This document shows, in pieces, positions 1 to 8,441 of a stretch of 38,391 nucleotides of DNA. The notes beneath the pieces were generated by a model. That model was given only the letters and a program-made list of their open reading frames with translations. It had not been told where the DNA came from and made no database searches. This stretch comes from Myxococcales bacterium. GTDB taxonomy: Bacteria > Myxococcota_A > Bradymonadia > Bradymonadales > Bradymonadaceae. Positions within the stretch are counted from its first letter, which is position 1. Each line of letters opens with the position of its first letter. Made by a program: the position numbers and the translations under genes. The stretch lies in contig SKON01000171.1 in NCBI GenBank assembly GCA_007120035.1, positions 1 to 38,391 of the forward strand, read 5' to 3'.

Positions 1-847
1 AGAGGAGGCCGCTGCGGGTGAAGAGGTTCAGAGCCTCGATCACGTCACCGGTGTCGGTCCCGTCCGCCGTGAGGGCCGGGAGCGAGGCCGGCTCAAAGCC
101 TCCGGGAGAGAGGCAGGCGGCACTGAGGATGTGAAGCTCCCCGTCGGTGAGGGCGGCGATGGCCCTCTCGTTGAGGCCGGCGACCTCTGAGGTATGGGGA
201 GATCGAAACGGCCAGGTCCGGTCGTCGCGGAGACTCTGGAGAAGATCTTCGCCGGAGAGGAGTGCGAAACGACTCGCCAGGCGGTCGATGGCGGCCGGGA
301 GGCCGTCGGTGGCGTTCACGAGGCTCGTGGCGAGATCTGCGTCGAGGTCGTCGGCGAATTGGCGGTCTCGGATCTGGGCGATCCGGTCTCTGAGGAGCGC
401 CAGCCCGTCGGGGAGCGCCAGGCCGTTGACGGGTACCAGGGGTCCGTTCTTTGCGACCCCTGGGGTCCGGGTGGCGGCGACGAAGGTCCACCGGGGGTGT
501 CGGTTCTTCAGGACCGATCGCAGGGCCTGACACTCCTCCTCCCACTCGGGGGAGAGGGAGAGGAGGGCCACGCCTTCTTCTGCCTTGAGAGCGTCCGACT
601 GGAGCGCGTCCGTGGCGGCGGCGTCGAGGCTCCCGTCGCCACCGGTGGGCTCGATGAGGACCACGGGGTGGCCCTTTTGAAGCAGCCGTCGGTGGAGCTC
701 GGCGAGGATCCGCTCCAATCCCACCCCGGGGGGGCCGACCAGGGTCAGCCAGGGGGGGCGGCGGTCGATCAGATCCAGGACCTCCGTGAGGAGCGCCTGG
801 CGCCCGATGAGATCGCCGGGGGATGAGATGGTGTGGCCTGGCTCCAT
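1..847 (-). CDS. STAND-type ATPase-like protein with degenerate P-loop (partial, 3' end outside window)
   Basis: An open minus-strand frame runs from an ATG at 847 to the left edge, giving about 282 residues with the C-terminus missing. The layout resembles the NTPase core of STAND / LuxR-associated predicted ATPases: an entry motif LIGRQALLTEVLDLI (13-27), a P-loop position GPPGVGLE (38-45), a sensor-like ATRTP, a GLPAAI segment matching the GLPL motif, and a following helical region (LSAACLSPGGFEP). The P-loop lysine and Ser/Thr are replaced by Leu44 and Glu45. The Walker B position reads VALLSLSP (93-100), without the usual acidic residue. It therefore probably binds nucleotide poorly or not at all. 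Family assignment is by motif order only. The missing C-terminus would normally hold repeats or an effector domain, so the role is unknown. Confidence 0.7.
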   Translation of the reverse strand, partial: MEPGHTISSPGDLIGRQALLTEVLDLIDRRPPWLTLVGPPGVGLERILAELHRRLLQKGHPVVLIEPTGGDGSLDAAATDALQSDALKAEEGVALLSLSPEWEEECQALRSVLKNRHPRWTFVAATRTPGVAKNGPLVPVNGLALPDGLALLRDRIAQIRDRQFADDLDADLATSLVNATDGLPAAIDRLASRFALLSGEDLLQSLRDDRTWPFRSPHTSEVAGLNERAIAALTDGELHILSAACLSPGGFEPASLPALTADGTDTGDVIEALNLFTRSGLL

Positions 848-968
848 GACGGAGGTCGGTGGCGAGAGGTCAGATGTGAAAGCCCGCAGATGCGGGGGGC
901 GTCGATTCTAGGATACAGGATCGACGACGGGGATCATCTGAGGTTGTTGCGTTTTGTTCTGAGGTTTC

Positions 969-984
969 CTGAGGGTTCCCTCAG
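969..984. repeat. Perfect 7-bp inverted repeat at the 3' end of the ABC operon
   Basis: CTGAGGG and CCCTCAG are separated by TT and overlap the stop codon of the permease gene. Two further CTGAGG copies lie at 939 and 959. On the minus strand the hairpin could mark the 3' end of the operon mRNA, but no uridine tract follows, so a classical intrinsic terminator is not supported. The rest of 848-980 shows only short dyads (CGTCGAT/ATCGACG at 900-926). Confidence 0.35.
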
Positions 985-1793
985 ACGTGGAACTGCCGCT
1001 GCCGGAAGACCACGGTGGCCACGGCGGTCGCCGCGATGGCGAAGAAGGCGGCGATCAGGACGCCGACCCACCACTCGAAGGCCAGGGGTTCGTCGGCGAT
1101 CAGTCCGGCGAGAAAGCCGCGCTCCTGTTGGAGGCCGGCGATGGTGCGCATGTGAAACCGGACCGAGAGGAGCTCCAAGATTGGGATGGCGGCGAAGACC
1201 ATCTCGACGACGACGAAGTACACGATGCCCGGCAGGAGCGTGGCGTAGAAGAGGACCGCCAGGGCCGCGAAGATGGCGGTGTAGGCGATGGCTCCCAGGG
1301 CGGCTGCGCCGATCCCGCCGGCGAAGAGGGGCAGGAGGTCACCGAGGGGCTCGCTGGCGCCGATCATGCAGACCGCGGCGAGGAGCACGATGGGGATCAC
1401 CGTGATGAGGAGGGTGGTCAAAAGTGAGGCGCCGAACTTGGCCAGGTAGAGGATGGCCCGGGGGAGGGGGCGCAGGGTCAGGTAGGTGATGGTCCGGCCC
1501 TCGATCTCGTTGATCACCGTGGGGCCCCCGAAGAAGAGGGCCGTCAGGGGGATCAGCAAGGGCAGGTAGACGTTGGAGATCAGGTTCCGAAAGAGGGTGG
1601 TGCCGTCGAGCCCCTGGGTGGTGATCGCCACCAGGCCGATCAACACAGGGAGGAGCTGGATCACGATGTTGACCAGGGCCTTCCGGGAGAAGAGCTGGCG
1701 CTTAAAGTCCAGGGTGAGGAGGCGTGCGCCCAGGGTGAGCGCCGAGAGGGTCCTGGGGGGGCGCTCGATGGTGGCTGTGGGGCTCGAAGACAT
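981..1793 (-). CDS. ABC-2 type transporter permease
   Basis: A 270-residue integral membrane protein starting at ATG 1793. The frame is open further upstream, but that part overlaps the preceding ATPase gene and has a non-membrane composition. It has about six hydrophobic segments, beginning with ALVNIVIQLLPVLIGLVA near residue 40, with an amphipathic stretch INEIEGRTITYLTLRPL that is characteristic of ABC-2 permeases of the NosY/Gld type. The start lies 8 bp after the stop of the upstream ATPase gene, its obvious partner. It is the last gene of a five-gene minus-strand run (kinase, ATPase, permease, ATPase, permease). The substrate cannot be deduced. ABC-2 systems usually export polymers, lipids or small molecules, or act in gliding or resistance. 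Confidence 0.88.
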   Translation of the reverse strand: MSSSPTATIERPPRTLSALTLGARLLTLDFKRQLFSRKALVNIVIQLLPVLIGLVAITTQGLDGTTLFRNLISNVYLPLLIPLTALFFGGPTVINEIEGRTITYLTLRPLPRAILYLAKFGASLLTTLLITVIPIVLLAAVCMIGASEPLGDLLPLFAGGIGAAALGAIAYTAIFAALAVLFYATLLPGIVYFVVVEMVFAAIPILELLSVRFHMRTIAGLQQERGFLAGLIADEPLAFEWWVGVLIAAFFAIAATAVATVVFRQRQFHV

Positions 1794-1801
1794 CGGGTGC
1801 C

Positions 1802-2782
1802 TCAGGGTACGAGGTAGCGGAAGACCGCCGAGAGGTTGTTGTCCGAGGAGGTCATGGCCTGGAGCTTCAGGTCGTTGTCCAGGCAGAGGTCTCGGATGCG
1901 GGAGTAGCAGGACTCGGGGTCGTTGGTGGAGACGAAGATGCCCCGGTCGTGGAACTCCAGGCGGAGGACGTCGTCGAAGGCCGTCATCAGGGAAGCGAAC
2001 TTCCTGGGTTCGGCGCACTCCACGAAGATCCGGTGGGGATGCTCATCGATCATCTCCCGGATTCGGTAGAGGTTGCCGTCGGCGACGACCCGTCCCCGGT
2101 TGATGAGGACGATGTTGTCGGTCATGGCCTGCACTTCGTGCAGGATGTGGCTGGAGACCAGGAGGGTCCGGCCTTCGTCGCCGAGACGTCGGATCAGGTC
2201 GATGATGTGTCGACGGCCCACGGGGTCCGTGCCGGAGAGGGGTTCGTCGAGGAAGATCACCCGGGGGCGGTGGGCCAGGGCCTGGGCGATCTTGATGCGC
2301 TGGCGCATGCCCTTGGAGTACTCCCGGATGGGCCGGTGGGCTTGCTCGGTGAGGGCCACGGTCTCGATGGCCTCTTCGGCGAGGGTCGTGGCGTCGGCGG
2401 TGGAGAAGCCCTGGAGCCGGGTGAGATGGATCACGAAGTCCCGGCCGGACATTTCTTCGTAGAAGGCGTCCTGCTCGGGGACGAAGCCGAGCTCGGCGTA
2501 GACCGTGGGATCGTCCCACACCCGGCGGCCGTCGATGGTGACCATCCCTGTGGTGGGCCGGATCTGGCCGGTGATGCACTTCAGGAGGGTGGACTTGCCT
2601 GCGCCGTTGGGGCCCAGGAGGCCGACGACGCCCTCACCGATGTCGAGGGAGACGTCGTTGACGGCGATGACCTGGCCGTACCAGTACGAGACACGACGGG
2701 CGGCGATCACGACCTTGCCGTCGCCGATCTGGTTGACCTCCGGGGGTTTCTCCAGGGGCTTCTTGTCGGGCGGGGTGCTCAT
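1802..2782 (-). CDS. ABC transporter ATP-binding protein (ABC-2 type)
   Basis: A 326-residue cytoplasmic ATPase with all functional motifs intact: Walker A GPNGAGKST (57-65), signature YSKGMRQR (155-162), Walker B VIFLDE (175-180) and the switch histidine His212 in SSHILHE. About 100 residues follow the nucleotide-binding domain, as in the CcmA/NatA-like ATPases of ABC-2 exporters. The start codon overlaps the stop codon of the upstream permease gene by four bases (ATGA), implying translational coupling. The partner permease follows 8 bp downstream. Function: ATP hydrolysis driving an ABC-2 exporter at the inner membrane; substrate unknown. Confidence 0.93.
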   Translation of the reverse strand: MSTPPDKKPLEKPPEVNQIGDGKVVIAARRVSYWYGQVIAVNDVSLDIGEGVVGLLGPNGAGKSTLLKCITGQIRPTTGMVTIDGRRVWDDPTVYAELGFVPEQDAFYEEMSGRDFVIHLTRLQGFSTADATTLAEEAIETVALTEQAHRPIREYSKGMRQRIKIAQALAHRPRVIFLDEPLSGTDPVGRRHIIDLIRRLGDEGRTLLVSSHILHEVQAMTDNIVLINRGRVVADGNLYRIREMIDEHPHRIFVECAEPRKFASLMTAFDDVLRLEFHDRGIFVSTNDPESCYSRIRDLCLDNDLKLQAMTSSDNNLSAVFRYLVP

Positions 2783-3636
2783 GTGATGCCCTCCAGGCGA
2801 GAGACGCGCCAGCCCAGAGCCCCGAGGCCGAGGCTGAAGAGGGTGAGGAGGACGGCGGCGGGAGCCCAGATGGGGACCTCCTCGGCGAGGGCGTCGCGGC
2901 CGCCGATGGCGGCCTGGGTGGCCAGATCGACGACGCCGGGGAAGCTCAGGAGTCCGGCCAGCGGGGAGCCGTCAGAGGCGACGGCGACGATGGCCTGGAG
3001 GATCATGGGGACCAGGAGGACCCCGATCCAGGCCAGCACGGCGTAACCCGTGCGGCGGGTCAGAGAGCTCAGGCCGATGACGATGGCCGCCATGGTGGCG
3101 AAGATGAACACCGCAAGCCCACCGGCTTTCAGATGAACCAGGGCCACCTCGCCGAGGTTGTCGGACTGAAAGTAGAAGGCCGTGCGGAGGGCGCCGAGCA
3201 TCAGCGTGGGCAGGAGGACCCCGAAGAAGGTCAGCCAGAGCAGGGTGAGATACTTCCCGAGGGCGTAGTCCAACCTGGAGATGGGCTTGGAGAAGTAGAG
3301 TTGGATCGTGCGGTGGCGGAGGTCTTCGGAGATCACGCCGCAGCCGTTGGCGATGAAGATCAGGGCCATGGAGAAGACCTGAACCCGGAGATACCCGGAG
3401 ATCGGGCCCGGATCGGTCTGATCGATTGGGGAGCCTCCGAGCTGGGTCGTCAGGGCGTACTCGCCGATGATCACCAGGGCGTAGACGAAGGGGACGAGCC
3501 ACACGGCGAAGAGGACCAGCTTGGTCCGCCAGAACCGCCAGTAGGTGCGCAGGCCTGTCCAGCCGATCACGGCCCAGGCGGCGTTCTCGCGCATGGGGCC
3601 GTCGTAGGCGGTGTAGGATTGGTCGCGGATGGCCAT
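2779..3636 (-). CDS. ABC-2 type transporter permease
   Basis: A 285-residue membrane protein starting at ATG 3636. The N-terminus is cytoplasmic (YTAYDGPM, typical of ABC-2 permeases), followed by a first transmembrane segment around KLVLFAVWLVPFVYALVII and about five more. The coupling-type segment ISEDLRHRTIQLYFSKPISR lies between segments two and three. It begins 2 bp after the upstream ATPase gene and overlaps the next ATPase by four bases, so the four ABC genes form two ATPase/permease pairs that are co-translated. It probably forms either a separate exporter or a heteromeric one with the other permease. The substrate is unknown. Confidence 0.9.
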   Translation of the reverse strand: MAIRDQSYTAYDGPMRENAAWAVIGWTGLRTYWRFWRTKLVLFAVWLVPFVYALVIIGEYALTTQLGGSPIDQTDPGPISGYLRVQVFSMALIFIANGCGVISEDLRHRTIQLYFSKPISRLDYALGKYLTLLWLTFFGVLLPTLMLGALRTAFYFQSDNLGEVALVHLKAGGLAVFIFATMAAIVIGLSSLTRRTGYAVLAWIGVLLVPMILQAIVAVASDGSPLAGLLSFPGVVDLATQAAIGGRDALAEEVPIWAPAAVLLTLFSLGLGALGWRVSRLEGIT

Positions 3637-3638
3637 GG

Positions 3639-4574
3639 TTATGCCTCGGGAGCGGGGGAGGCGTTGGCCTCGTCGAGGAGCCGCAAGAAGGCGGTCTCGA
3701 GCGTCAGGCGCTCGGGCATGAAGTGTCGGATCTCGATGTCCTTGTCTCGGGCGAGGCGGAGGAGGTCGTCCAGGGATTTGTTGGAGGGGACGCGGACCTT
3801 GAGGCGGTCGGCCTCGGAGACGACCTCGAAGTTGGCGGCTTCGAGGTGCTCCTTGAAGACCTGATCCTTGAGGTGGGTCTGGACCTCGATGAGCTCCTCC
3901 TCGCCGGTCTGCAAGGCATCGAGAGGGCCGCAGTGAACGAGGCTGCCTTCGTTGAGCATCATCACGCTATCGCAGATGCGCTCCACGTCGGGCAGGAGGT
4001 GAGTGGAGAGGACGATGGCGATGTCCCGTGTCTTGACGTCTTCGATGAGCTCGAGCATCTCGTCGCGGCCGGCGGGGTCGAGGCCGTTGGTGGGCTCGTC
4101 GAGGAAGAGGAGCTTCGGGCCGTGAACGAGGGCCTGGGCGAGCTTGGCGCGCTGCTTCATGCCCGTGGAGAAGCCGCCGAGCTGGCGGTACCGGGCCTCC
4201 TCGAGTCCGACGTAGAAGAGGACCTCGTGAGCGCGACGGAAGGCGTGCTTGGCGGGGAGTCCGCAGAGCTGTCCGTTGAAGCTGACGTAGTCGATGGCGG
4301 TCATGTAGGGGAGGTAGCAGTCGTTCTCGGGCATGTACCCGACGGACCGCCGGACCTCGAGGGCCTGCTCGGGGAGGGACATGCCGAGGACCTGGGCGGA
4401 GCCCTCGAAGGGGAGCAGGCCCAGGAGGCTCTTAAGCAGGGTGGACTTGCCGGCGCCGTTGGGGCCGAGGAGGCCCGTGGCCTGGCTGTCGAGCTTCAGG
4501 GTGAGCCCCTTGAGGGCCTGAAAAGGGCCGTAGCTCTTACGGAGATTGTTCAGCTCAAACAACACGGCGTTCAA
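3639..4574 (-). CDS. ABC transporter ATP-binding protein (ABC-2 type)
   Basis: A 311-residue ATPase with Walker A GPNGAGKST (37-45), signature FSTGMKQR (135-142), Walker B LLFLDE (155-160) and His192 in STHLLPD. The Q-loop region reads GYMPENDC, with Glu-Asn where many ABC proteins have Gln; such variants occur in this subfamily. The C-terminal region (about 220-311) forms an accessory domain. It starts 28 bp after the stop of the upstream membrane kinase and ends 2 bp before its permease partner, so it is very likely part of the same transcript. Substrate unknown. Confidence 0.92.
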   Translation of the reverse strand: MNAVLFELNNLRKSYGPFQALKGLTLKLDSQATGLLGPNGAGKSTLLKSLLGLLPFEGSAQVLGMSLPEQALEVRRSVGYMPENDCYLPYMTAIDYVSFNGQLCGLPAKHAFRRAHEVLFYVGLEEARYRQLGGFSTGMKQRAKLAQALVHGPKLLFLDEPTNGLDPAGRDEMLELIEDVKTRDIAIVLSTHLLPDVERICDSVMMLNEGSLVHCGPLDALQTGEEELIEVQTHLKDQVFKEHLEAANFEVVSEADRLKVRVPSNKSLDDLLRLARDKDIEIRHFMPERLTLETAFLRLLDEANASPAPEA

Positions 4575-4602
4575 CCCCGGGGAGGAGCCTCTACGAGGGC
4601 GT

Positions 4603-6102
4603 TCAGAGGACGAAGGCGAAGATGGTGACCACGAGGATCACCAGGAGCATGCCTGTGAAGATGATCAGACCCACGATGATGTTGCGGGTCATGTTGGAGC
4701 CCTGAGCGGCCACGGGGGGGCCCGTGGCCTGGGTGGCGGGCATGGTGGGGTTGGCGCCGGCCCGGCGGCGGGCCTCCTCGATGGCGGCCGTGGGGGGCCC
4801 GGCCATGGCGACGGTGGGATCTTCGTCGTCGTCGTTGGTGTCCATCTGGTGGAGCACGGGCTTGTACATCCCGGTGAGTTCCATGCCGGGGACGTAGGTG
4901 GCCCGGTTGTCGAGGCCCTTTTCCTGAAGAATTTCGGCCTCTCGGAGCACCAGATCTTCGAACATCTCCATGGCGGAGAAGTACCGTTCCTTGGTGTCCT
5001 TGGCCATGGCCTTCATGATGATCCGCTCCATGGTGGGGGCGACCCGGTCGGGGGCGAGCTCGGAAGGCCGGGGGGGCTCGTTGAACACGTGGGCCGTGAG
5101 GATCTGAACGGGAGCGCTGCCCTGGAAGGGGACCCGGCCGGTCATGAACTCAAAGAGCATCACGCCCAGGCTGTAGATATCGGTGCGTTGGTCCAGCTCG
5201 AGGGCCTGGGCCTGCTCGGGGGAGAGGTACTCCGGGGTCCCGTAGACGATGCCTGCCTGGGTGAGCTTCTGGGCCTCTTCCTGGCCGTCGGGCTGTTTGA
5301 TCTTGGCGATCCCGAAGTCGAGGATCTTGACGAAGTTTGATTCGCCACGGAACTCGGTGAGGAGGACGTTGTCGGGCTTGAGGTCACGATGGATCACGCC
5401 GAGATCATGGGCCTCGGAGAGGCCGCTGCAGAGCTGCTTCATGATCTTGATAGCCGTGATCTCGTCCATGGGCCCCTTGTCCAGGAGGCCCCGAAGGCTC
5501 TGGCCTTCGACGTACTCCATGGCCAGGTAGAGGAGGCCATGTTGTGTTCGGCCGAAGATGAACACCCGGATGATGTTCGGGTGGGTGAGCATGGAGACGA
5601 CCTTGGCTTCCCGGTGGAAGCGCTGGATCAGCTCCTCGCTCTCGGCGGAGTGCTCGTGGAGGACCTTGACGGCGATCAGCTGGTCGATGGAGCCTTGCTT
5701 GGCGAGGTAGACGGCGCCCATGCCGCCTTCGCCGAGCTTCTTGGTGATGGTGTACTCACCGAAGAGGACCTGACCGACGAGGTCGTTGGGATCAAAGGTG
5801 GACCGGCTCGGCGGGGCCCGTCGAGCCTGAGGCTGGGAGTGTTGGGGCTGGGATTGCGTGGGCGGTGGGGACTCTCGACGAGTGGGCGTGGGCTGGGGCT
5901 GCCGACCCGGGGTGCGCTGGGCGCTGCTGGGGTTGGAGCCTCGTTGATCCCAGGTCTGCTCCTGGTCCTGAGCCTCGGCGACCTGGGCGGCCGGGGCCTG
6001 GGGAGAGGGCTCTTCGACGCGACGCACCAGGGCCTTGCCGTCGTCAGGACAGAAGAGGGTGTTGTCGGGAAAGCGACGGTTGCATTTTGGGCAAATGCGC
6101 AT
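4603..6102 (-). CDS. Transmembrane Ser/Thr protein kinase with N-terminal zinc ribbon
   Basis: A 499-residue Hanks-type kinase. The first 23 residues form a zinc-ribbon-like motif (Cys4, Cys7, Cys18, with Asp21 where a fourth Cys might be). A Pro/Gln-rich linker follows (about 30-105). The kinase domain has the glycine loop GEGGMG (124-129), Lys146, HRDLKPDN (238-245), DFG (262-264) and SPE in place of APE. A second linker leads to a single C-terminal transmembrane helix (about 474-499) with no extracellular domain, so it probably senses internally or through partners. All catalytic residues are present, so it should be active. It heads the run of four ABC exporter genes 28 bp downstream, suggesting it is co-expressed with the transporter and perhaps regulates it. 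Substrates are unknown. Confidence 0.93.
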   Translation of the reverse strand: MRICPKCNRRFPDNTLFCPDDGKALVRRVEEPSPQAPAAQVAEAQDQEQTWDQRGSNPSSAQRTPGRQPQPTPTRRESPPPTQSQPQHSQPQARRAPPSRSTFDPNDLVGQVLFGEYTITKKLGEGGMGAVYLAKQGSIDQLIAVKVLHEHSAESEELIQRFHREAKVVSMLTHPNIIRVFIFGRTQHGLLYLAMEYVEGQSLRGLLDKGPMDEITAIKIMKQLCSGLSEAHDLGVIHRDLKPDNVLLTEFRGESNFVKILDFGIAKIKQPDGQEEAQKLTQAGIVYGTPEYLSPEQAQALELDQRTDIYSLGVMLFEFMTGRVPFQGSAPVQILTAHVFNEPPRPSELAPDRVAPTMERIIMKAMAKDTKERYFSAMEMFEDLVLREAEILQEKGLDNRATYVPGMELTGMYKPVLHQMDTNDDDEDPTVAMAGPPTAAIEEARRRAGANPTMPATQATGPPVAAQGSNMTRNIIVGLIIFTGMLLVILVVTIFAFVL

Positions 6103-6206
6103 CCTATACTCCGTTCAGCCGATACCGGCGTGGATCCGAGGGCTCGCGGGTCGTCCTGTCGACGTTCCTCAAGGCAATCCAATCAAGGCTCGACACAAGT
6201 CCGCGC

Positions 6207-6236
6207 CTTATAACATAGAGCCCTCGGGATAGACAA
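6207..6236 (-). promoter_or_regulatory. Candidate sigma-70-type promoter for the kinase-ABC operon
   Basis: On the minus strand TTGTCT (6236-6231) and TATAAG (6212-6207) are separated by 18 bp, about 105 bp upstream of the kinase start. The spot is locally AT-rich in an otherwise GC-rich divergent gap shared with queG. This is an assignment by eye. Confidence 0.4.
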
Positions 6237-6262
6237 TCTTCGGGAAGGGTTGGAGGAGAGAT

Positions 6263-7408
6263 TTGAGTCGAGGAGCGATGGCGGAGCTACGGGGGAACAT
6301 CCGAAGACGGGCAAAGAAGCTTGGGTTCGCGGAGGTAGCCTTCGTGGACGCCGGGAAGTTGCCCGGAGAGCGGGCCTACCTGGAGTGGCTCTCCGAGGGG
6401 CGCCACGGGGAGATGGGGTATCTGGAGAATCACCAGCCCCTGCGGGTGGATCCCCGGGCCCTGGAGGAAGGGACCCGGACCGTGGTGGCTCTTTTGACGA
6501 ACTACTATCAGCCCCTGGATCTTCTGGAGGGGGGGCTGCGGATCGCGCGGTACGCTCACGGCGATGACTATCATAAGGAGCTGTGGCGGAGGATGCGGGA
6601 GCTGGCGGCGTTCATCCACGCCGAGTCCGGGGTGGATGTGGCGAGCCGGCCGGCGGTGGACTCGGCGCCGCTCTTGGAGAGGGACCTGGCCCGGGCCGCC
6701 GGGTTGGGCTGGGTGGGCAAAAACGGGATGTTGATCCGGCAGGGGCTGGGGTCGTTCACGTTCATCTCGGAGATCCTCGTGGACCTCGATCTGGGGGAGG
6801 ACGTAGAGGAGGCACCGGATCGGTGCGGGAGCTGTTCCCGATGTCTGGACGCTTGTCCAACAGGGGCCATCGTCTCCCCGAGGGTGATCGACGCTCGGCG
6901 GTGCATCTCGTACCTGACCATCGAGTTGCGGGGGCCCATCCCTCGTCGGCTGCGACCACTGGTGGGGGACTATCTCTTCGGCTGTGACCTCTGTCAGGAC
7001 GTCTGCCCCTGGAATCGGGAGGCGCCGGTGAGCGCCGACGAGAGTCATCAGACCCGACCGGTGTACCGGGATCTCTCGCCGATGGAGTTGTTGAGCTTCG
7101 ATCATGACCGGTACGTCGAGGTGTTCCGAGGCTCGGCGATGAAGCGAGCGAAGCTCTCGGGGTTGAAGCGAAATGCCGCCGTGGTGGTGGGGAACGTGGG
7201 CAGGGCCGAGGATGTTCCGCCGTTGTTGAAGCGGTTTGTGGACGAGGAGAATCCCCTGGTGCGGGGCCATCTGGCGTGGGCCATCGGTCGGCTTGGCGAT
7301 GAGGGGGATGGTGAGGACCTTCGGGAGGCGGCCCGGGCCGAAGAGGAGCCCTTCGTTCGGGAGGAGGTCGGCCTGGCCGTGGAGGCCCTCAGAGTGAGGT
7401 CGGGCTGA
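6263..7408 (+). CDS. queG: Epoxyqueuosine reductase
   Basis: 381 residues from a TTG at 6263 preceded by GGAGGAG at a good distance (6252-6258); an ATG five codons in (6278) is the alternative start. QueG reduces epoxyqueuosine to queuosine in tRNA, the last step of queuosine synthesis, using cobalamin and two 4Fe-4S clusters. Visible are the substrate-pocket motif VDSAPLLERD (132-141) with the proposed catalytic Asp, the first cluster motif CGSCSRCLDACPTGAI (188-203), the RRCISYLTIE segment, and the second motif CDLCQDVCPWN (241-251). The C-terminal third (about 300-375) is helical and HEAT-like, as in full-length QueG. Length and motif order match the family. It is divergent from the kinase operon. 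Confidence 0.95.
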   Translation: MSRGAMAELRGNIRRRAKKLGFAEVAFVDAGKLPGERAYLEWLSEGRHGEMGYLENHQPLRVDPRALEEGTRTVVALLTNYYQPLDLLEGGLRIARYAHGDDYHKELWRRMRELAAFIHAESGVDVASRPAVDSAPLLERDLARAAGLGWVGKNGMLIRQGLGSFTFISEILVDLDLGEDVEEAPDRCGSCSRCLDACPTGAIVSPRVIDARRCISYLTIELRGPIPRRLRPLVGDYLFGCDLCQDVCPWNREAPVSADESHQTRPVYRDLSPMELLSFDHDRYVEVFRGSAMKRAKLSGLKRNAAVVVGNVGRAEDVPPLLKRFVDEENPLVRGHLAWAIGRLGDEGDGEDLREAARAEEEPFVREEVGLAVEALRVRSG

Positions 7409-7433
7409 CCGCGCGGTGAAATTGGCGGAAAAG

Positions 7434-7463
7434 TTGAAGCCCCGATCCGGGGGGCGCTACGGT
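7434..7463 (+). promoter_or_regulatory. Weak candidate promoter upstream of the R2-like oxidase
   Basis: TTGAAG (7434-7439) and TACGGT (7458-7463) are separated by 18 bp, in the 112-bp gap after queG. The spacer contains the GC-rich dyad CCCCGATCCGGGG. The -10 match is poor. Confidence 0.25.
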
Positions 7464-7520
7464 CGCCGGTGATGACTCAATTGTGAGGAACTTGGAACCC
7501 ACCGAAGCGAGGAGAAGGCC

Positions 7521-8396
7521 ATGACCCGAGAATTTAAATCGACCCGCGAAGAAGGGCTCAACTTTGATCTCTTCCCGATGAAGCTCTGGCAGAAGGCCAA
7601 GAAGTTCGGGATCTGGGATCCTCAGGAGATCGACTTCACCCAGGACCGAAAGGATTGGGAGGGGTTCTCAGAAACCGAGAGAGAGGTGCTTCTGCACCTG
7701 ACGTCGCTCTTTTTGGGCGGCGAGGAGTCGGTCACCCTGGACTTGCTTCCCTTGATCAGCACGATCGCCCGGGAGGAGCGGTTAGAGGAGGAGATGTATC
7801 TGACCTCTTTCTTGTGGGAGGAGGCCAAACACGTGGAAGCCTTTCGGGTCTTCTTGGACCAGGTGGCTCAAGAGCACTCCGACCTGAGTCGATTTCACGG
7901 GCCCTCGTACACGGCGATCTTTCATCAAGAGCTGCCCACGGCGCTGAACCGGCTCTGGGATGATCCTTCGCCGGTGGCCCAGGCCGAGGCGTCGGTGACC
8001 TACAACATGATCGTCGAGGGGGTGCTGGCGGAGACCGGGTACCACGGGTATTTCACGATGCTCGAGGCCAACGACGTGCTGCCCGGGATGCGACAGGTGG
8101 TGGGGAAGCTGAAGCAAGACGAGTCCCGCCATCTGGCCTTCGGGGTGTATCTCCTTTCCCGGCTGGTGGCGGAGCACGGCGACGAGGTGTGGGAAGCCAT
8201 CGATCGGCGAATGAACCACCTCTTGCCCCTGGCGATGGGGATGATCCAGGAGATCTTTACGCCCTACGGAGATCAGATCCCCTTCGGGCTGGATATCGGG
8301 GAGTTTTTGGGGTTTGCGTCCTCCCAGTATCAGAAGCGATACGAGCGGGTAAAAAAGGCCCGCGAACTCTCTCTGGAGGAAATCCTTCAAACGTGA
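7521..8396 (+). CDS. R2-like ligand-binding oxidase (R2lox), ferritin-like di-metal protein
   Basis: A 291-residue ferritin-like protein related to class I ribonucleotide reductase R2, but with the features of the R2-like ligand-binding oxidase family (Mycobacterium tuberculosis Rv0233, Geobacillus kaustophilus R2lox). Metal ligands are visible as Glu68, Glu101, His104, Glu166, Glu201 and His204. Val71 and Tyr161 sit at the positions that form the Tyr-Val ether cross-link on oxygen activation in R2lox proteins. No R1 (nrdA) gene is adjacent, arguing against a ribonucleotide reductase role. The family assembles a Mn/Fe cofactor and binds a long-chain fatty acid; its physiological substrate is unknown. 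It starts at ATG 7521 with AGGAGA at a normal distance, 112 bp after queG and 45 bp before the next gene. Confidence 0.88.
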   Translation: MTREFKSTREEGLNFDLFPMKLWQKAKKFGIWDPQEIDFTQDRKDWEGFSETEREVLLHLTSLFLGGEESVTLDLLPLISTIAREERLEEEMYLTSFLWEEAKHVEAFRVFLDQVAQEHSDLSRFHGPSYTAIFHQELPTALNRLWDDPSPVAQAEASVTYNMIVEGVLAETGYHGYFTMLEANDVLPGMRQVVGKLKQDESRHLAFGVYLLSRLVAEHGDEVWEAIDRRMNHLLPLAMGMIQEIFTPYGDQIPFGLDIGEFLGFASSQYQKRYERVKKARELSLEEILQT

Positions 8397-8441
8397 TAGA
8401 TGGGCCCCTCTGACAGGGTTCAGGACGAGGTTTGAAGGATC

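Noticed and set aside
7521..8396. Ribonucleotide reductase beta subunit (nrdB)
   Set aside because: Val71/Tyr161 pattern and lack of an adjacent large subunit fit the R2-like ligand-binding oxidase family better.
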